57,327 nucleotides of DNA, from positions 26,201 through 83,527 of the forward strand of contig NZ_LMUY01000158.1 in NCBI RefSeq assembly GCF_009765685.1, read 5' to 3'. The notes beneath the pieces were generated by a model, which had not been told where the DNA came from, did not search any database, and was given only the letters and a program-made list of their open reading frames with translations. The translations under genes were made by a program, and so were the position numbers. This document shows positions 52,880-57,327 of this stretch, piece after piece. Position 1 is the first letter of the stretch, and each line of letters opens with the position of its first letter. The stretch is from Acidisphaera sp. L21 (GTDB lineage Bacteria; Pseudomonadota; Alphaproteobacteria; Acetobacterales; Acetobacteraceae).

Positions 52880-54208
52880 CTATTGAATGGGATAGTCCTT
52901 CCACAGCCATTCAAGCGCAGTTGGCAAGGTTTGCGCCACGACCGGGCGGTCGACGTGCTTGGCATTGCGCGCGAAGACGAATTGATAGTGGTAGCCCTTC
53001 GCAGCCAGCACCTTCGCCATGCCCTCGTTGGCCAGCACCCAGTCGTGCATACCGTCGGCCATGCCGGCAACAGGGTAGAACAAGTCCTGGTCGCCGACCT
53101 CGAACCAAAAGCGGATGGGCTTGGTTACGCTGTTGGGGATCAGCGGAGCGCCGGCGGGTGCCTCGGTCGGCGTCACGGTATTGACGGTCACCGTTAGCCT
53201 GGGGATGGCTGGCCCGGGCCATCCGGCATGATATTCCCATGCGCCGCCCGGTAGGGCCGTGTCATGTGGCCATTGCTGGTTCACCATGGTTGGTGAGTAG
53301 GCGAGCACCTTGTGGTAGAGTTCGGGGTGGAACCAGGCCATGGTGAAAGCGGCCGCACCGCTCGAGCTGACGCCCATCGTCGCCCGGCCCTCCGGATCTT
53401 TGGTGAGCTTGGCACCGGAATGCTGCTCCACCAGCGGAAGTACTTCCCGCTCCACCCACTCCGCATATGCGCCGGAAACGGTGTCATACTCACGCCCGCG
53501 CTCGCTGCCTTGTGCATCCTGCCCCCCTGCAGCAATACCGATGGCGATCATCGCAGGGACGCGGTGTTGCTGGATCAGGCTATCAAGCGTGGTGAACAAG
53601 TCGCGGCCGGGATAAGAGCCAGTCGCCCCGCCATCGCCGAAGACAATGAACGGCGCAGTCGTGCCACGGACATATTGGGCGGGGACATAGACGTCGATGG
53701 TGCGCGTCCAAGCGCCGGGGTGGCTGGTCGGGACGATCATGTTCGACCGGTCGCCGGGGGCAGTTTGCGCAGCATTGACCGAGCCGTTGCGACAATCCAG
53801 CGGGTCGTCACGGATCATGCCGGGATTGTAGATCACGCTGTCGCTGGACGAGACGGTAAAGGACACGATAGTGCCGTGTGGGACTGCGTCCTGTGCAACG
53901 GTTTCGGGCGCAGGTCGATGGGTCGGCCCGATGATAAAGTTACCCTCGGCCCCACTGGGCGGCAAGGTTTCATCGGCCAGCGTGGTCGCGCGCGCATAGT
54001 TGGGATTGGCCGGGTCTCGCGTCGGGGGTGCCGTGGCCAGGTCCAACCCAGTCGTGTCGATGAAAAACGGAGATGACCGGTCGGTGATGTTTGCACCCGG
54101 CGGAACCGCCCCGTTATTCGGGGTACAGGCTGGTTGCGCAATCGCACATGGAACGATCCATATCGCGGCCAGCATTATCCCACCGATGACCGCTTTACGA
54201 TGGATCAT
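52880..54208 (-). CDS. Exported esterase (enterochelin-esterase/feruloyl-esterase-like)
   Basis: This 442-residue protein has a Sec signal (IGGIMLAAIWIVPCAIAQ) and an alpha/beta esterase domain of the esterase D/IroE type: TRTIDVYVPAQYVRG, PFIVFGDGGATGSYPGRDL, and MGVSSSGAAAFTMAWFHPELY, which replaces the usual GxSxG with GVSSSG (residues 279-284). WFEVGDQDLFYP and ARNAKHVDRPV supply candidate Asp and His. It probably cleaves an ester or lactone in the periplasm. AGGGAG lies 9 bases before ATG 54208; a TTG at 54232 would be a longer start. The TPR gene follows after 23 bp on the same strand. Confidence 0.88.
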   Translation of the reverse strand: MIHRKAVIGGIMLAAIWIVPCAIAQPACTPNNGAVPPGANITDRSSPFFIDTTGLDLATAPPTRDPANPNYARATTLADETLPPSGAEGNFIIGPTHRPAPETVAQDAVPHGTIVSFTVSSSDSVIYNPGMIRDDPLDCRNGSVNAAQTAPGDRSNMIVPTSHPGAWTRTIDVYVPAQYVRGTTAPFIVFGDGGATGSYPGRDLFTTLDSLIQQHRVPAMIAIGIAAGGQDAQGSERGREYDTVSGAYAEWVEREVLPLVEQHSGAKLTKDPEGRATMGVSSSGAAAFTMAWFHPELYHKVLAYSPTMVNQQWPHDTALPGGAWEYHAGWPGPAIPRLTVTVNTVTPTEAPAGAPLIPNSVTKPIRFWFEVGDQDLFYPVAGMADGMHDWVLANEGMAKVLAAKGYHYQFVFARNAKHVDRPVVAQTLPTALEWLWKDYPIQ

Positions 54209-54339
54209 TTCTGGCCACTCCCTTTTCGGCAAGTTTTATATGCCCTGGGCGGAGGCTATCGCCGGAGCGCCCAGCCGGTCAAATCAGCCGCGACGCAGCC
54301 AGGAGCATGCGACCTGGGAGGCAACATCTGGGCAGTCGC

Positions 54340-54605
54340 CTAAGGCCTTTCCTTCGGACGGCGTGACGGCGCTCCGTGACGGCGTCGCTCCCCCCTCGGC
54401 TGGGCTGCAGCCGAAGTGGCACCATCCATCGATCACCTGCTCGGGGGGGATCCCCTGCTGATCCCCAGTTGCAGTCGGCCGCCGCCAGCGCCTCGGCAGC
54501 GACAGCGAGGTCGATTGATTGCAGGCGCGCGTCGGCGGCCGAAGGCGTCTGCGACTGCTGCGAGGATGTCCAGTGCCCGAACGAGAGGAAGCCAATCTTT
54601 TTTAT
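54340..54605 (-). pseudogene. Luciferase-like (LLM-class) flavin monooxygenase remnant
   Basis: The minus strand from 54605 reads KKIGFLSFGHWTSSQQSQTP and SAADARLQSIDLAVAAE, the exact opening style of an LLM-class flavin-dependent oxidoreductase, but the first codon is ATA where ATG is expected. About 70 residues later in intact relatives comes GSPEQVIDGW; here IPPEQVIDGWCHFGCSPAEGG follows directly in another frame, then SDAVTERRHAV in the first frame again. So an internal deletion and two frame shifts (in C and G runs) have destroyed it. The remaining 54209-54339 and 54606-54757 stretches show no gene; the latter must hold the promoter of the binding-protein gene. Confidence 0.75.
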
Positions 54606-54757
54606 GGGCCGCAGACTACCGCCCTTCCGGCTCCCCGGCAGCAAGCCCCAGCAACAAGGGCCAGCAACAAGCCCCAGGAACAAGCGAGGCTGGGGATTGC
54701 TCATGGCAGCGCTTTCGATCCATCCTGCATGCTGCACTGCGATATGGATAGACGCCG

Positions 54758-56422
54758 ATGCCGCTGACCCGCCGGACTACTCTGGCCGCACTGCCCGCCC
54801 TGATTGCGGTGGCAGGCAACAAAGCACGCGCCCAGGGTAGCCAGAATCCGGGTGGACAGAATCCGGGTGGACAGAATCCGGGTAGCCCGAACCTGGGTGG
54901 CCCAGATCCGGGCGACCCAAAGCGAGGCGGCACGCTGACGGTGGTGCTGCAATCCGAACCCACGGCGCTGGTGTCGGCGTTCACGGTGCTGACCTGGTCG
55001 CTCTCCGTCAGTGCCAAAGTGGTGGAAGGGTTGCTGGACTATGACAACGACCTGAACCCACTGCCACAGCTGGCGATGAAATGGGACGTGGCGGCGGACG
55101 GATTATCCTACCATTTCAGCCTGCGCCCCGGCGTGAAATGGCATGACGGACAGGATTTCACTTCGGCCGACGTCGCGTTCAGCATCCTGCTGCTGAAGCG
55201 GCTACACCCACGCGGGCGCAGCACCTTCGCCAACGTCACCGCCGTGGAAACGCCCGATCCGCTGACGGCAGTGTTCCGCCTGTCCAAACCCGCGCCGTAT
55301 ATGATCAAGGCGCTCGTTGCCGCAGAAACACCGATCCTGCCGAAGCATATCTACGAACAAGGCGACCCGGTTGCCAATCCGGCGAATAATGCCCCAATCG
55401 GCACCGGGCCGTTCCGGTTCAAGGAATGGTCACGCGGCAATTACGCACTATACGAGCGCAATGCGGCGTATTGGGACGCACCAAAGCCCTACCTCGACCA
55501 GCTTATCGTCAAGTTCGTGCCCGACCCGGCAGCACGTTCGGTGCTATTCGAAACCGGGCAGGCCGACCTGGGTTATCGCACCCCCGTGGCACTGAACGAT
55601 GTGGAGCGATTGAAGGCCAATCCGAAACTGCGCTTCGACCCGCGCGGCAATACCTACTCATTCAATGTCACCCGGTTGGAATTCAACCTGGACAACAAGT
55701 ATTTCGCCAAACCCGAAGTCCGCCAGGCCATCGCGCATCTGATGGACCGGACCCTGATCTGCAAGGCCGCCTATTACGGGCTAGCAGTGCCTTGCGCCTC
55801 CCCCATCGCACCGGGCCTGAAGGCGTTCTATGACCCGGCGCCCTCGCCCTATCCGTTCGATGTCAAGGCGGCGGAGGCCTTGCTGGACAAAGCCGGTTTC
55901 CCGCGGGGGCCCGATCGCACACGCTTCCACGTCACGCTCGACTACAACCCATCGGGCGAGGACCAGAAGCGAACCGGCGATATCGTGCGTGCATTGCTCG
56001 GGCGGGCCGGCATTGCCGTGGATATCCGGGCGCAGGACATGGGCAGTTTCGTGCGCCGGGTCTATAGCGACCGGGAGTTCGAGTTCACCATCAACGGCGC
56101 CAGCAATCTGTTCGACCCGACGGTCGGTGTGCAGCGTTTGTATTGGTCGAAGAACTTCATCAAGGGCGTCCCCTTCTCCAACTGCACGCACTACAGCAGC
56201 CCGGAGGTCGACAAGCTGCTGGAGGACGCGGCGGTGGAAAACGACCCGGCGAAACGCGTGGCGCTGTTCAAACAGTTCCAACAAACCGTGGCCAAGGATG
56301 TGCCGGACCTGAACCTGTGTTCTCCCGTATTCCTGACGCTGTCCAACACGCGAGTACATAATGAGTTGCTGACGGCGGAGGGCGTCGAATCCAACCTTGG
56401 CAGCGTGTTTGTCGACGCCTAG
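54758..56422 (+). CDS. ABC transporter substrate-binding protein, family 5, with repeat linker
   Basis: This 554-residue exported protein has a twin-arginine-like signal (PLTRRTTLAALPALIAV) and then a Gly/Asn/Pro repeat linker (residues 28-53, five units of G-x-N/D-x-G type). The SBP family 5 domain follows, with RGGTLTVVLQSEPTAL, YHFSLRPGVKWHDGQDFTSADVAF, GTGPFRFKEWSRGNYALYERN and SVPDLNLCSPVF-like end. It delivers a peptide-like or other polar solute to the DppB-type permease that follows, overlapping it by 14 bp. It differs from the other family 5 protein (21716-23272), which has no permease nearby. The linker is unusual for the family. Confidence 0.93.
   Translation: MPLTRRTTLAALPALIAVAGNKARAQGSQNPGGQNPGGQNPGSPNLGGPDPGDPKRGGTLTVVLQSEPTALVSAFTVLTWSLSVSAKVVEGLLDYDNDLNPLPQLAMKWDVAADGLSYHFSLRPGVKWHDGQDFTSADVAFSILLLKRLHPRGRSTFANVTAVETPDPLTAVFRLSKPAPYMIKALVAAETPILPKHIYEQGDPVANPANNAPIGTGPFRFKEWSRGNYALYERNAAYWDAPKPYLDQLIVKFVPDPAARSVLFETGQADLGYRTPVALNDVERLKANPKLRFDPRGNTYSFNVTRLEFNLDNKYFAKPEVRQAIAHLMDRTLICKAAYYGLAVPCASPIAPGLKAFYDPAPSPYPFDVKAAEALLDKAGFPRGPDRTRFHVTLDYNPSGEDQKRTGDIVRALLGRAGIAVDIRAQDMGSFVRRVYSDREFEFTINGASNLFDPTVGVQRLYWSKNFIKGVPFSNCTHYSSPEVDKLLEDAAVENDPAKRVALFKQFQQTVAKDVPDLNLCSPVFLTLSNTRVHNELLTAEGVESNLGSVFVDA
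54840..54914 (+). repeat. Five 15-bp tandem repeats inside the binding-protein gene
   Basis: Units of 15 bp (the clearest is GACAGAATCCGGGTG at 54855-54869) run five times with growing divergence. Each codes five residues of the N/G/P-rich linker after the signal peptide. Number of units may vary between strains. Confidence 0.85.
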
Positions 56423-57327
56423 CCGCGTCTGGACCACGCTGCGCCGCGCAGCGGTTCACGCCATCCCAACCATCATCGGCATTCTGGTGCTGGATTTCCT
56501 GCTGCTGCAACTGATGCCCGGCGATGCGGCGGACGTGCTGGCGGGCGAGTCCGGCGGGGCCACCAGCGAAGGCATGGCCGCGCTGCGCAGCCGTTTCGGG
56601 CTGGACCAGCCGGTGCTGATCCAACTAGGCACCTATTTGTGGCATCTGGTGCATCTGGACCTGGGCATGTCGGCGCGGTTCAACGTGCCCGTGGCCCGTC
56701 TGGTGCTGGACCGGCTGCCAAACACGCTTCTGCTGATGGTGAGCGCAATGGTGATCGCGCTGGTCGTTGGCGTTGTGGTGGGGTGCGTCATGGCAGCGTT
56801 CGCCGGCCGTTGGGTCGACAGGGTGCTGCAGGTGGTGGTGCTGCTATGCTACTCCACGCCGGGCTTCTGGATCGGGCTGATGGCAATCGTGCTGTTCTCG
56901 GTCAAGCTCCGTTGGCTGCCGGGCAATGGCAACGAAACGGTGGCGGCCAACCTGCATGGTCTGGCCTGGATGTTCGACCGGATGCGATATCTGGTGCTGC
57001 CTGCGGCCAGCCTGTCGTTGTTCTTCGTTGCCGTCTATGCGCGGCTCATACGGGCCAGCCTGCTAGAGGTGCAGCGGCTGGACTTCATCCGGGCCGCCGC
57101 GGCCAAGGGGCTGCACCCGATCGTGCTGCAATTGCGCCACGCCCTGCCGAATGCGCTCATCCCCATCACCACGGTGGCCGGGCTGCATCTGGGCAATCTG
57201 CTGGGCGGCGCGGTGGTGGTGGAGACCGTCTATGGCTGGCCGGGCATGGGCCGCCTGGCGCTAGAGGCGGTATTGGGCCGCGATTATGGCCTGCTGCTCG
57301 GCGTGCTGCTGCTGTCCAGCCTGTTGG
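56409..57327 (+). CDS. ABC transporter permease, DppB type (3' end beyond window)
   Basis: The frame is open to the window end (306 codons). It has the DppB/OppB layout: helix 1 AIPTIIGILVLDFLLLQLMPGD, then the LRSRFGLDQPVLIQLGTYLWHL and LDLGMSARFNVPVARLVLDRLP segments, and the permease loop RAAAAKGLHPIVLQLRHALPNALIP followed by VVVETVYGWPGMGRLALEA. It is an inner-membrane subunit working with the binding protein upstream. No ATG is in frame near the start; a TTG at 56409, inside the end of the previous gene, fits best. The second permease and ATPases are presumably beyond the window. Confidence 0.9.
   Translation, partial: MSTPSRVWTTLRRAAVHAIPTIIGILVLDFLLLQLMPGDAADVLAGESGGATSEGMAALRSRFGLDQPVLIQLGTYLWHLVHLDLGMSARFNVPVARLVLDRLPNTLLLMVSAMVIALVVGVVVGCVMAAFAGRWVDRVLQVVVLLCYSTPGFWIGLMAIVLFSVKLRWLPGNGNETVAANLHGLAWMFDRMRYLVLPAASLSLFFVAVYARLIRASLLEVQRLDFIRAAAAKGLHPIVLQLRHALPNALIPITTVAGLHLGNLLGGAVVVETVYGWPGMGRLALEAVLGRDYGLLLGVLLLSSLL

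Noticed and set aside
54209-54757. Possible intact protein genes in the GC-rich gap (for example 54376-54840 on the plus strand)
   Set aside because: The coding signal on the minus strand matches a decayed LLM-class enzyme. The plus-strand frames are shadows without domains.

Overview
The window reads as GC-rich chromosomal DNA from a metabolically versatile alphaproteobacterium. An Acetobacteraceae/Rhodospirillales-type soil or water organism fits best, judged from the high GC, the many periplasmic binding proteins and class III CoA-transferases, and the TRAP and Tct transporters. That placement is inference. No rRNA, tRNA, CRISPR array, phage or intact insertion sequence was seen. Almost everything is uptake and catabolism of organic acids.

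Layout. (1) 1-5.4 kb: a catabolic operon on the minus strand (TRAP binding protein, fused TRAP permease, VOC protein, and a RuBisCO-like protein cut by the window edge), with a divergent LacI-type regulator. (2) 5.4-9.6 kb: a class III CoA-transferase, monomeric isocitrate dehydrogenase and a small P-loop kinase. (3) 9.6-21.6 kb: a tricarboxylate module: tctB-tctA-tctC plus a metallo-beta-lactamase-fold hydrolase, a divergent GntR/FCD regulator, a TcuA-like flavoprotein, a sugar epimerase, a Liv-type binding protein, a PrpF-like isomerase and an alpha/beta hydrolase with an altered triad. Three near-identical palindromes built on GTGYATACA suggest GntR control.

(4) 21.7-33.3 kb: a long minus-strand operon with catabolic-looking leuC(broken)-leuD-leuB, an Ssu/Tau-type ABC transporter, a CoA-transferase, a crotonase, an amidohydrolase and an oligopeptide-type binding protein. 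At its head, a deletion has fused the 5'-truncated leuC to a 5'-truncated gntR; leuC also carries two single-base frameshifts. (5) 33.6-35.4 kb: an MFS transporter and a decayed aldehyde dehydrogenase fragment. (6) 35.4-48.4 kb: a branched-chain or terpenoid acyl-CoA module: two MaoC hydratases and an acyl-CoA dehydrogenase, an AMACR-type racemase and an acyl-CoA synthetase, a Liv-type binding protein, a TetR regulator, a biotin-dependent acyl-CoA carboxylase (both subunits), a third MaoC protein and a second acyl-CoA synthetase. A 17-bp operator-like sequence, identical at 15 of 17 positions, lies at both outer promoters of the module.

(7) 48.5-54.2 kb: exported and hypothetical proteins, an NHL beta-propeller, and a translationally coupled pair (TPR protein and small membrane protein) that share an unusual SPAI-x-AGG repeat motif, then an esterase. 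(8) 54.3-57.3 kb: a luciferase-like monooxygenase pseudogene and the start of a dipeptide-type ABC operon running off the window.

No function here was confirmed by a database search. Family assignments rest on motifs and recalled family consensus.
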